From the NCBI GenBank assembly GCA_026168805.1, contig JAPFDS010000061.1:1-64000 (forward strand): a DNA stretch of 64,000 nt. The letters are read 5' to 3'. This document shows positions 33,668-41,957 of this stretch, piece by piece (position 1 is the stretch's first letter; each line of letters starts with the position of its first letter). This DNA is from Caryophanales bacterium (GTDB taxonomy: Bacteria; Bacillota; Bacilli; Bacillales; Amphibacillaceae). The notes beneath the pieces were generated by a model. It saw only the letters and a list, made by a program, of their open reading frames with translations. It was not told the origin of the DNA and ran no database searches. The position numbers and the translations under genes are program-made.

Positions 33668-34210
33668 ATGGAATATGTAAATAAAAAAATTAAAGAGATG
33701 CGCTTAAATGAAAGGATGACTTTACAAGAACTTTCGGATAAAACGGAATTATCGGTTAGCTTTTTGTCGCAAATTGAAAGAGGATCATCCTCGTTAGCGA
33801 TAACATCCTTGAAAAAAATTGCAGATGCTTTTGGAGTCTCAATGAGAAGTTTTTTTGAAGAAATCGAAAACAATAACTATATGACTAAAAAAGAAGACCA
33901 AAAACCTTTCAAAGTTGAAGGTTCTAATGTACAGCATATTCGTTTAGCTGGAGAATTTTCCGGTAGAAGACTTGAACCTATGAAGGTTACCATTGCGCCA
34001 CATCAACCATACACAGAGAGGTTTAGTCATCCAGGAGAAGAGTTTTATCATGTGTTACAGGGGACCGTCAATTTTAAAGTTGAAAATGAAGAGTACACCT
34101 TACATAAAGGAGACACGATTCATTTTCCATCACAAAAAGAACATCAATGGTCTAATCCAACATCAGAAGAAACTGTTTTAATTAGTGTACTTACCCCAGT
34201 CATATTTTGA
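33668..34210 (+). CDS. XRE family regulator with C-terminal cupin
   Basis: A 180-residue two-domain regulator. Residues about 6-62 are the helix-turn-helix: MTLQELSDKTELSVSFLSQI, then ERGSSSLAITSLKKIADAFG. Residues about 105-178 are a cupin: HPGEEFYHVLQGTVNFKVEN and YTLHKGDTIHFPSQKEHQW, which holds a small-molecule ligand. Such regulators (PuuR-like) commonly repress catabolic operons. It lies 28 bases before the hyuA start and in the same direction, so it probably controls that operon. The ATG follows GAGGGTAGATTTT. The effector is unknown. Confidence 0.85.
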   Translation: MEYVNKKIKEMRLNERMTLQELSDKTELSVSFLSQIERGSSSLAITSLKKIADAFGVSMRSFFEEIENNNYMTKKEDQKPFKVEGSNVQHIRLAGEFSGRRLEPMKVTIAPHQPYTERFSHPGEEFYHVLQGTVNFKVENEEYTLHKGDTIHFPSQKEHQWSNPTSEETVLISVLTPVIF

Positions 34211-34238
34211 ATTTAATTTAGAGGAAGGTGGAAGTGAG

Positions 34239-36284
34239 ATGAGAGTAGCAACAGATATAGGTGGGACTTTTACAGATTTAGTTTATACGGATGAAGATGG
34301 TGGAATTCAAGTAGCTAAAAGTCATACGACACCGCCTGATTTTGAAAACGGTGTCATCGACGTTATTAAAAAGAGTGGAATTGGTGAAGATGCAATTGAC
34401 ACTTTTATACACGGAACGACCGTTATTATAAACGCTTTAACAGAGAGAACAGGTGTGAAAACTGGGCTGATTACGACGAAAGGATTTAGAGATGTTTTAG
34501 AAATTGCTCGTGGAAACCGTCCAGACCTATTTAATATTAAATATGAAAAACCAGAGCCGTTCGTAGAGCGTTATTTACGAAAAGAGGTAAGTGAGCGTCT
34601 GAACTATAAAGGAGAGGTTCTGTCTCCCGTAAATGAAGACGAGATTAAAGAAATCGTTAATTATTTCAAAAAGCAAGAAGTAGAAGCTATTGCTGTTTCT
34701 TATTTACACTCGTATGTGAATCCTGAACATGAACAAGAAACTGTCAAGAAAATTAAGGAATTATGGCCCGAAGTAGGTGTAACCGCTTCTCATGAAGTAA
34801 CGAAAGAATGGAGAGAGTATGAGCGCACAAACACCGTCGCTCTTAATGCCTATGTACAGCCTATTGCATCAAGCTATATTAATAAACTTAACAAAGAATT
34901 AACTGAAAATAATGAAATAAACCAAAAGTTTATTATGCAATCCAACGGTGGAACAACAACGTTTGAAGATGCAAAAGAAGTTCCGATTAATATGGTTGAA
35001 TCTGGCCCAGTTGCTGGTATTTTTGGTGCCGCTGTTTTAGGGGAGTTAATTGGAGAAGAAAACATACTCGCTTTAGATGTTGGCGGAACAACTGCCAAAT
35101 GTTCTCTCATTGAAGAAGGGGAGGTAAAGGTTTCTACTGATTATTATATTGAACGAGATGATCGAAGTGCTGGTTACCCGATTAAAGTACCAGTTATAGA
35201 TATCGTTGAGATTGGTAATGGTGGAGGTTCTATCGCTTGGTTAGATGATGCAGGATCATTAAAAGTAGGCCCACAGTCGGCAGGGGCAGTTCCTGGTCCT
35301 GTAGCTTATGGACAAGGTGGAGAAGAACCAACAACAACAGATGCAAATGTTTTGACAGGCCGTTTGTCAGGTAAGAACTTTGACTATGATGTCGATCTAA
35401 AACTAGTTGAAGATAAAATAAAGGAAAAAATTGCTGAACCTTTTAATATGACACCTGAAGAAGCTGCATTAGGTATTATTCGAATTGCAAATTCAAATAT
35501 GCTAAACGCGCTTAAGCTCATATCGACACGTAAAGGACATAACCCCCAAGACTTTACAATCGTTGCTTTTGGTGGCGGTGGATCCATGCACGCAACAGCC
35601 TTAGCACGTCAGCTCGGTGTGAAAAAAGTTGTCATCCCTGTGGCATCTCCAGTCTTCTCTGCTTGGGGTATGTTGATGACTGATTTACGTCATGACTATA
35701 TTAAAACTTATATTAAGAGACTAAAAAACTTAGACATTCCTGAAATTATGGAGCAATGGAATGGAACAGAGAACCAAGCGATTGAGCAGTTTAAACATGA
35801 AGGAATAGATCCAGAAAATGTTGTCTTTCATCGATTTGCTGATATGCGTTATCTAGGTCAAGAGCATACGGTAAAAGTGCCTGTTCCAGGAGGTGACTGG
35901 ACAGAGGAAGACTTAGATGAAATTATCAAAAGATTCCATGAGCTTCATAAGAAAAATTACACATTTAATCTTCCGGATATTGATACAGAAATCGTTGACT
36001 TGCATGTGACAGCTTTTGGGGTTGTTGAAAAGCCAAAGATGAAGAAAATTACTCGTGAGACAACTTTAGAAGAGGCCCAGATTGAAGAAAGAAAAGTGTA
36101 TTTTGAAGATGGTAAAGGTTGGATTGATACGAAAATCTTCGACCGAGAATTACTTCCTATTGGAGAAAAGGTAGAAGGACCTGCAATTGTTGAGGAAGCA
36201 GCTGCCATCACAGTTGTTTATGAAGGACAAGTGTTAGAAGTAGATGAGTATGGAAACCTAATTATAGAAACGGAGGAACTATAA
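34239..36284 (+). CDS. hyuA: Hydantoinase/oxoprolinase subunit A
   Basis: 681 residues from ATG 34239, preceded by GAGGAAGGTGGAAG; a longer frame from 34185 overlaps the regulator's end and is unlikely. The actin-like ATPase start VATDIGGTFTDLVYTDEDG, IHGTTVIINALTERTGVKTG near residue 67 and LALDVGGTTAKCSLIEEGEV near 285 define the family. With HyuB it forms ATP-dependent N-methylhydantoinases, 5-oxoprolinases or acetone carboxylases. It is the second potential 5-oxoproline-acting system in the window besides pxpABC. The stop is next to the hyuB start. Substrate assignment is open. Confidence 0.88.
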   Translation: MRVATDIGGTFTDLVYTDEDGGIQVAKSHTTPPDFENGVIDVIKKSGIGEDAIDTFIHGTTVIINALTERTGVKTGLITTKGFRDVLEIARGNRPDLFNIKYEKPEPFVERYLRKEVSERLNYKGEVLSPVNEDEIKEIVNYFKKQEVEAIAVSYLHSYVNPEHEQETVKKIKELWPEVGVTASHEVTKEWREYERTNTVALNAYVQPIASSYINKLNKELTENNEINQKFIMQSNGGTTTFEDAKEVPINMVESGPVAGIFGAAVLGELIGEENILALDVGGTTAKCSLIEEGEVKVSTDYYIERDDRSAGYPIKVPVIDIVEIGNGGGSIAWLDDAGSLKVGPQSAGAVPGPVAYGQGGEEPTTTDANVLTGRLSGKNFDYDVDLKLVEDKIKEKIAEPFNMTPEEAALGIIRIANSNMLNALKLISTRKGHNPQDFTIVAFGGGGSMHATALARQLGVKKVVIPVASPVFSAWGMLMTDLRHDYIKTYIKRLKNLDIPEIMEQWNGTENQAIEQFKHEGIDPENVVFHRFADMRYLGQEHTVKVPVPGGDWTEEDLDEIIKRFHELHKKNYTFNLPDIDTEIVDLHVTAFGVVEKPKMKKITRETTLEEAQIEERKVYFEDGKGWIDTKIFDRELLPIGEKVEGPAIVEEAAAITVVYEGQVLEVDEYGNLIIETEEL

Positions 36285-38021
36285 ATGGTTAAGCAAACAC
36301 AAACAGATCCATTTACATTAGAAATTGTTAAAGATTCACTACTCGCCTCTGGTGATGAAATGTTCATTGCTTTAGCGAAAACATCTATGAGCCCGATTAT
36401 ATATGAAGTATTGGATTATGCTTGTGGGTTAACAGATGCTAAAGGTCAGTTGTTGACACAAGGAAATGGTGTCACAGGATTTATTGGGATGCTTTCTTAC
36501 ATGGTAAAAGAAACATTGAATAAATATGACAATGGAAAAGATTTAAAGCCTGGGGATGTTTTAATCATCAATGACCCTTATGAAGGTGGTGGATCTCACT
36601 TATCGGACGTTGGTCTAGTCATGCCAATATTTTATGAGGGAGAAATTATTGCATTTTCAGCAAATAAAGCTCACTGGACAGAGGTTGGTGGAAAAGATCC
36701 TGGTTCATTTACGAATGATGCTGTTGATATCTTCCAAGAAGGATTACAGTTTTCTTGTCTCAAATTATATGATGGGGATGTTTTAAATGAACCTTTAGTA
36801 GAAATGATTCGGGCAAATGTTCGCTTTCCAGATCTTTCTATTGGAGATATGTGGGCGCAAGTTGCCGCATTAAAAACTGGAGAAAAGCGGGTACGAGAAA
36901 TTTGTGCTCAATACGGAAAAGAAGTAATTATTGATTCAATTAATTATTTACTTGACCATGGAGAAATTCTCTCTAGACAAGAACTTCAAAAATTGCCAAA
37001 AGGTACTTTTGAAGCAAAAGGATCCGTCGATACAGATGGACTAGGAAATGGACCATTTCCTATTCAAGTAAAAGTAACGATTAGTGATGATGAATTTATT
37101 TGTGATTTCCGTGGTAGTAGTCCACAAGTTCCAGGATCAGTAAACTGCTCCTTTACAGGACTAGCTTCAGCCATTCGAACATTATTTTTAGCATTAACGA
37201 ATCCAGGGCAAGATGTGAATGATGGTGTATTTAGACCGTTAAAAATAGTTGTGGATGAAAAATCAATTATGTCAGCGGAAAGGCCAGCTCCTGTTTCAAA
37301 TTATTTCGAAACAATGCTGAATTGTTTAGATACTGTATGGAAAGCACTTGCTCCACATGTACCTGAGCGTTTAGCGGCAGCTCACTTTTTATCTGTATGT
37401 TCCGTGACTTTGTCCGGTGACCATCAAGATACTGATGAGCCATTCCTAATTGTAGAACCATCTGTTGGTGGATGGGGAGGAGCACAAGGTCAAGATGGAT
37501 TAAGTGGGCAATTTTGTATCCTCGATGGCGAGACTTACAACGTTCCTGTTGAAGTGGCAGAAACGAGATACGGCGTTTTAATTGATGAATATAGTATGCG
37601 CAATGAGGAAAATGGCAAAGGAGCTGGGGAATTTATTGGTGGTAAAGGAGTTATTCGTTCTTACAGAGCAATGTCTGATAACCAATCAGCAACGATTACT
37701 TATGGACGAAACTTAACAACACCATGGGGAATAGATGGCGGATATGAAGGATCACGAAATGAATTCTCAGTGATTAAAGCAAATGGTGAAGTAGATGGAC
37801 CGTTTGGTGTTTATCCACGTTACCCGTTACAAAAAAATGATGTTCTACAATTGAAGACAGGTACTGGTGGTGGCTATGGAGATCCACTTAAACGTCCAGC
37901 AGAACAAGTGGCGTCAGATGTAAAAAATGAGTACTATACAGTCGAAGAAGCGCGAACTATCTTTGGTGTGGAAATCGACACTACAACATTTGAATACAAA
38001 GAGCTCGAAGCTAGAAAGTAG
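36285..38021 (+). CDS. hyuB: Hydantoinase/oxoprolinase subunit B
   Basis: A 578-residue protein of the HyuB family. TLEIVKDSLLASGDEMFIAL at the N-terminus, NDPYEGGGSHLSDVGLVMPI near residue 97 and the C-terminal GTGGGYGDPLKRPAEQV are typical; the middle has FRGSSPQVPGSVNCSFTG near 272. It starts directly after the hyuA stop with GGAGGAACTATAA as binding site, so the two subunits are made together. The partner cupin and NCS1 permease downstream suggest uptake and hydrolysis of a cyclic amide such as a hydantoin, or 5-oxoproline. Confidence 0.9.
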   Translation: MVKQTQTDPFTLEIVKDSLLASGDEMFIALAKTSMSPIIYEVLDYACGLTDAKGQLLTQGNGVTGFIGMLSYMVKETLNKYDNGKDLKPGDVLIINDPYEGGGSHLSDVGLVMPIFYEGEIIAFSANKAHWTEVGGKDPGSFTNDAVDIFQEGLQFSCLKLYDGDVLNEPLVEMIRANVRFPDLSIGDMWAQVAALKTGEKRVREICAQYGKEVIIDSINYLLDHGEILSRQELQKLPKGTFEAKGSVDTDGLGNGPFPIQVKVTISDDEFICDFRGSSPQVPGSVNCSFTGLASAIRTLFLALTNPGQDVNDGVFRPLKIVVDEKSIMSAERPAPVSNYFETMLNCLDTVWKALAPHVPERLAAAHFLSVCSVTLSGDHQDTDEPFLIVEPSVGGWGGAQGQDGLSGQFCILDGETYNVPVEVAETRYGVLIDEYSMRNEENGKGAGEFIGGKGVIRSYRAMSDNQSATITYGRNLTTPWGIDGGYEGSRNEFSVIKANGEVDGPFGVYPRYPLQKNDVLQLKTGTGGGYGDPLKRPAEQVASDVKNEYYTVEEARTIFGVEIDTTTFEYKELEARK

Positions 38022-38031
38022 GAGACATTAT

Positions 38032-38352
38032 ATGGATATAAATAAACAAGGTTTTACGACAGGCGATTTAATTACTTTATTTGAAAGCAAATCTGATCAG
38101 CTAGACTTTAGTTTTGGTACAGTAATTATTCAGCCCGGAGAAAGAGTTCCAGCAGAGGGTTTTTCGAATCATGAGGAGGATGAATACTCCATTATTATAG
38201 AAGGGAATATTGAAGGAGAGAGTGGAGGAAAACCATTTAAGGTCAATGCCCCAGAAGCAACCCTTATTCCAGCAGGGGAAAAGCATTGGGCCATTAATAA
38301 TGGAGATAAACCATGTAAAATTGTTTGGACGTTGGTGAAAGAAAAGAATTAA
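38032..38352 (+). CDS. Small cupin protein of the hyu operon
   Basis: 106 residues from ATG 38032, just after TAGGAGACATTAT and 10 bases past the hyuB stop; the longer frame from 37927 lies inside hyuB and is not used. One cupin domain is visible: VIIQPGERVPAEGFSNHEED with EYSIIIEGNIEGESGG, then APEATLIPAGEKHWAINNGD. It is single-domain with no DNA-binding part, so a role as a small enzyme or ligand-binding helper is likelier than regulation. Its exact function is unknown. Confidence 0.8.
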   Translation: MDINKQGFTTGDLITLFESKSDQLDFSFGTVIIQPGERVPAEGFSNHEEDEYSIIIEGNIEGESGGKPFKVNAPEATLIPAGEKHWAINNGDKPCKIVWTLVKEKN

Positions 38353-38361
38353 ACGAATTAA

Positions 38362-38392
38362 CCTAGTAGTAGAAAACAACTCTACTACTAGG
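38362..38392 (+). terminator. Stem-loop after the hyu operon
   Basis: CCTAGTAGTAGA pairs with TCTACTACTAGG around a short loop. A T-run is lacking, so termination may be partial and the permease downstream could be read through. Confidence 0.5.
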
Positions 38393-38464
38393 AACTTATT
38401 AAGAGATGTACACGCTCATTTTTCTGAAAATATAATGTTTTTAAATAAGGGGAGGTAATGCTTT

Positions 38465-39769
38465 ATGGAGGAAAAGAAAGGTCCGATAATAGGAGAAGAT
38501 CAAGCACTTGGAGCAATACCGGAAAGTGAACGGGAGCACTGGATGGGGCCAGCAATTATTTTTGCGGGATTAGAATTTACCATTCCAGTACTGATGGTTG
38601 GTTCTGCTCTTGCGGGTAGCTTTGGCTTAGGTAAAATTTTTATACTTCTAATTGTCGCATTATTCGGCATTCAGTGGATCGGTAACTCTTTGCAGGGATA
38701 TATGGGGGCAAAAACTGGTCGATCTTCTTCTGTTATTGCAAGAACGAGTTTCGGTTCTACACAAGCTAGATTTATAGTAGGAATGACTATCTTTATAGTA
38801 TCTATGGGATGGTGGGCGGTTCAAACATCGGTAGCCGGAAATGCTATTTCAGTTATGTTAAACATAGATTATACGACCCAATGGGGATTATGGGCACTTG
38901 TAACTATTGTGGCTGGATTGACTTTTGCGATTCCTTCCATTTTAGGGTATAACTCAATGAAGTGGACAGATTATTTTGCGGTGCCAGCAGGATTGTTGCT
39001 CGTTATTGGTGCGCTATACTTTGCATTTAAAAATATTGGTTTAGATACGATTATAAATTGGAAACCAGAACCAACTATGGGAATAATGGCAGCAATCGGT
39101 CTGATCATTGGTGCCAATGTTTCACAGTGGGTCATCGCATCAGATTATACTCGATATGCGAAGCCGACTATTAAAGACAATGCTATTATTCCAATGGGGA
39201 TTGTGCTAGTCGGTCTACCACTATTCTTTGTTGGTGCCATTATGTCTGTAGGTGTTGGTGACGCTGATATTGTTAATGTTATGATGAATCTTGGTTTTCC
39301 AATTTGGGGATTCTTTATTTTATGGTTTGCAACGTGGACAAGCCAGTTAGTAAATAACTATAGTATGGGGTTAGCTCTATCGAATGTGTTGAACGTTAAT
39401 TCTGATAAGGGAAGAAGTCTTTTAACATTAGCTGGAACAATCATTGCCATAGGTGTGGCCTTAGCTGGGATTTTAGATTATTTTATGGATTTCCTAAATT
39501 TAACGGCATTGGTATATCCTGCAATTGCAGGGATTATGATGGCTGATTTTTTCTTTATTCGAAAGCAAAAGTGGGAAGATATTGATGGGTGGAATTGGAT
39601 GGCGACGATTGCTATTGTCTTTGGAACAGCTCTAGGTTATGTAACGCATTATATAATTCCTTTTGGGTTGCCTGCCGTTCAGTCACTGTTTGCATCAGCT
39701 ATTGCTTATTATGTTTTAATGAAAATAAAATCTAATGTAGCACCTGATCAATTTACAGAAGGTATGTAA
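38465..39769 (+). CDS. NCS1 family permease (CodB/hydantoin type)
   Basis: A 434-residue carrier with about twelve helices, of the nucleobase:cation symporter-1 family. MGPAIIFAGLEFTIPVLMVG near residue 27, YMGAKTGRSSSVIARTSFGS near 80 and GANVSQWVIASDYTRYAKPT near 215 are NCS1 hallmarks. Members carry cytosine, purines, allantoin or hydantoins (Mhp1). Directly downstream of hyuAB and cupin, a hydantoin-like cyclic amide is plausible. The ATG follows AGGGGAGGTAATGC. A cre-like site lies about 80 bases after the gene. Confidence 0.88.
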   Translation: MEEKKGPIIGEDQALGAIPESEREHWMGPAIIFAGLEFTIPVLMVGSALAGSFGLGKIFILLIVALFGIQWIGNSLQGYMGAKTGRSSSVIARTSFGSTQARFIVGMTIFIVSMGWWAVQTSVAGNAISVMLNIDYTTQWGLWALVTIVAGLTFAIPSILGYNSMKWTDYFAVPAGLLLVIGALYFAFKNIGLDTIINWKPEPTMGIMAAIGLIIGANVSQWVIASDYTRYAKPTIKDNAIIPMGIVLVGLPLFFVGAIMSVGVGDADIVNVMMNLGFPIWGFFILWFATWTSQLVNNYSMGLALSNVLNVNSDKGRSLLTLAGTIIAIGVALAGILDYFMDFLNLTALVYPAIAGIMMADFFFIRKQKWEDIDGWNWMATIAIVFGTALGYVTHYIIPFGLPAVQSLFASAIAYYVLMKIKSNVAPDQFTEGM

Positions 39770-39851
39770 ATTTAATTTGTTTGATGACTCTAAACTCATG
39801 GGTAATAAAGGGTTGCACTAGATATTTTTTCGAAAAAAGTCAGCGTTAAGA

Positions 39852-39865
39852 TGTAAGCGCTTGTT
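39852..39865. promoter_or_regulatory. cre-like sequence downstream of the NCS1 gene
   Basis: TGTAAGCGCTTGTT fits the CcpA box closely, but no promoter or gene start is nearby, so its effect is unclear. Confidence 0.3.
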
Positions 39866-39886
39866 CGCGTATAGTAATTTAAATGA

Positions 39887-39957
39887 GTGAATTTCATAAT
39901 TACCAAAATCAGCTATGATGAAGTGAAATAGCAATAAATACGTATTATGAAATTCAC
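39887..39957. repeat. Dispersed palindromic repeat, short copy (71 bp)
   Basis: Terminal inverted repeats GTGAATTTCATAAT and ATTATGAAATTCAC bound blocks matching the copy at 7841-7954 in reverse order and orientation (AAATCAGCTATG, AAGTGAAATAGC, AAATACGTATTA). It lacks the 43-base hairpin insert of the long copy, so it may be the ancestral form. Confidence 0.75.
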
Positions 39958-39972
39958 TGAAATGAATAAAAC

Positions 39973-40021
39973 AGATAGTAGTTCAAGAAAATAAAATACA
40001 ATCTGAACTACTATCTTTTTT
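39973..40021. terminator. Bidirectional terminator between NCS1 permease and activator
   Basis: AGATAGTAGTTCA pairs with TGAACTACTATCT across an 18-base loop, with a T-run following on the plus strand and A-rich sequence before it. It serves the convergent activator gene and perhaps the permease. Confidence 0.8.
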
Positions 40022-40036
40022 AAAAAAATAGTTTTA

Positions 40037-41755
40037 TTAAGCGTCTATATTCAACCTTCTCATTCGGTTATATAAAGTCGCACGAGTAATATCTAGATTT
40101 TTAGCACATGCCAACTTGTTTCCATCCGTCTTTTCTAGTTCGCGTAAAATAATATTTCTTTCGTAGTCTTCGAGCTGGCTTTTTAATGGGCGTTCGTCAT
40201 TTTTGGCAGTTAGAGAAGGATGGTGAACATCCTCTTCATTCTGTGAAAGTGTATGTGAATCTACTTCAAATGGTAAATCTTCTTTCTTTATTTCACCACC
40301 ATCAGAAAAGACAACTAGTCTTTCCACTACGTTTTTTAATTCACGGATATTTCCAGGCCAGTCATGTTGTAACAATGCCTGCATGATTGTTTGAGAGATG
40401 CCATGAATAGGGCGTTGGTATTTTTTAGAGCAATCATATAAAAAGTAATGGGTTAATTCAATGATATCTTCGGGTCGTTTACGTAATGGCGGAATTTCGA
40501 CACTAACAACATTGAGACGATAAAATAAGTCTTCTCTGAATTTCCCTTCTTTTACAAGTTCACTCAAATCTTTATTTGTAGCTGCTACGACTCTAAAGTC
40601 CACTTCTATTTCTTTTGTGCCCCCTACTGGGAAAAACTTTCTTTCTTGGATTAAACGTAATATTTTCACTTGCATATCTAATGGCATTTCACCGATTTCA
40701 TCTAAAAATAATGTTCCATCTCTTGCAAGTTCTACTTTTCCTTTTTTCCCTTTCTGATCAGCGCCAGAAAAAGCGCCTCCTTCATACCCAAAAATTTCAC
40801 TTTCAAATAAGGCGGACGGAATGGCTCCGCAGTTAATGGCTATATAGGGAGCATTTTTATCTTCACGCAAACTATGAATGGCTTTTGCAAAGAGTTCTTT
40901 CCCTACACCACTTTCCCCGTGTATTAAAATATTAGCATCTGTCGTTGAAGCCTTTTCAATTAAATTCATCGTATGTTTAATAACGGCGCTATTTCCACGG
41001 ATATCTTTAAAAGGATCATTGTTGTTTACTTCCTGTTCCAAGTGGAAAAGTTTTCTGGATGCATTATATAATTCTTCATTTAAGCGTATGTGACTTGTAA
41101 TGTTCGTTTCTGAGACGACAGCACCAATTACTTCATCTTCATAATAAACGGGATTGGAGTTAATCATTACGACGAGATCTTCCCGCGGATTATGCTGTCC
41201 ATGGTGAATGGAAGTTCTATTTGTTAATGTATTTAAAATTTCTAGACGTTCTTTACTGAAGAAGTCGGTAATTGGTTTTCCAATGATGTCTTCGGCTTTG
41301 ACGGAGAATATTTGTTCTGCACCTTCTGTCCAATACAACACACGTTTGTTCCTGTCGATGACTGTACAAGACTCGTCGATTGTCTCTAGTATCGTGTCAA
41401 CATATGCGTGTAGGTGATTGTATTTGGTAATTATTTTTGCGCAAAAATCTGTTATTTCAATGTATCCTAGCCATGAGTCGTTATCATCTTTCACGAGGAC
41501 GTAATGACTCTTTTTCAAGGTTTTTGAAAGATTCGAGATAGAGGTACTTGTTGGGACAACTTCGCAAGGTTCGTAATTTATTTCTTGATCAGCGGAAGCG
41601 GTTACAAGATATGGATTATTATTTTTTAATGTGAATGTTTTCTCTGCAGAAACATTTTCTTGCTTGATCCATTCTTTCTTGTCAAAATTCTGTTCATCTA
41701 CTATATTGAAATTTGTATGTAAAAATGTTTCATAAGTGATTGTCGCTGTAGACAT
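40037..41755 (-). CDS. Sigma-54 enhancer-binding activator (CBS/PAS-AAA+-Fis)
   Basis: 572 residues from ATG 41755, preceded by AAAGGAAGTG. An N-terminal CBS-like half (SISNLSKTLKKSHYVLVKDD, about residues 65-110) precedes a PAS domain (TILETIDESCTVIDRNKRVL, about 125-235). The AAA+ domain has Walker A GESGVGKE at 279-286, the sigma-54 contact loop GAFSGA at 326-331 (usually GAFTGA) and DGTLFLDEIGEMPLDMQVKI as Walker B. The C-terminal Fis helix-turn-helix is NKLACAKNLDITRATLYNRM. The layout resembles PrdR, the clostridial proline reductase regulator. It is the only such activator in the window and is divergent from the FAD dehydrogenase with a sigma-54 promoter, so it likely drives the proline regulon. 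No sigma-54 promoter is seen for its own gene. Confidence 0.92.
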   Translation of the reverse strand: MSTATITYETFLHTNFNIVDEQNFDKKEWIKQENVSAEKTFTLKNNNPYLVTASADQEINYEPCEVVPTSTSISNLSKTLKKSHYVLVKDDNDSWLGYIEITDFCAKIITKYNHLHAYVDTILETIDESCTVIDRNKRVLYWTEGAEQIFSVKAEDIIGKPITDFFSKERLEILNTLTNRTSIHHGQHNPREDLVVMINSNPVYYEDEVIGAVVSETNITSHIRLNEELYNASRKLFHLEQEVNNNDPFKDIRGNSAVIKHTMNLIEKASTTDANILIHGESGVGKELFAKAIHSLREDKNAPYIAINCGAIPSALFESEIFGYEGGAFSGADQKGKKGKVELARDGTLFLDEIGEMPLDMQVKILRLIQERKFFPVGGTKEIEVDFRVVAATNKDLSELVKEGKFREDLFYRLNVVSVEIPPLRKRPEDIIELTHYFLYDCSKKYQRPIHGISQTIMQALLQHDWPGNIRELKNVVERLVVFSDGGEIKKEDLPFEVDSHTLSQNEEDVHHPSLTAKNDERPLKSQLEDYERNIILRELEKTDGNKLACAKNLDITRATLYNRMRRLNIDA

Positions 41756-41860
41756 TGATTCACTTCCTTTAGTGTATAATTTATTGAACACATATATAAT
41801 ATTTTACACTTTTTTAAAAATAAGTTCAAGAGTTTAGAATTTTTTAATAAGATTCGATTT

Positions 41861-41870
41861 CTGTAAAAAT
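41861..41870 (+). promoter_or_regulatory. CTGTAAAAAT half-site
   Basis: The same ten bases as in the enhancer candidates at 14652 and 27227 lie 35 bases upstream of the sigma-54 promoter of the FAD dehydrogenase, in the gap shared with the activator gene. It is rather close for normal enhancer action and could instead serve autoregulation. Confidence 0.35.
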
Positions 41871-41904
41871 GGTAGATATGTGTAATTTCGCTAGAGAATA
41901 ATTA

Positions 41905-41921
41905 TTGGCATGAAACTTGCA
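41905..41921 (+). promoter_or_regulatory. Sigma-54 promoter of the FAD dehydrogenase
   Basis: TTGGCATGAAACTTGCA is a near-consensus -24/-12 element with the 12-base step, 37 bases before the start codon. Confidence 0.9.
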
Positions 41922-41957
41922 TAATTTATATGTAAGCTTTACATGAGGAGTGATAGA

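Noticed and set aside
34185-34238. Upstream extension of hyuA
   Set aside because: It overlaps the regulator's last codons, has no binding site, and the family start is VATDIGGT just after ATG 34239.
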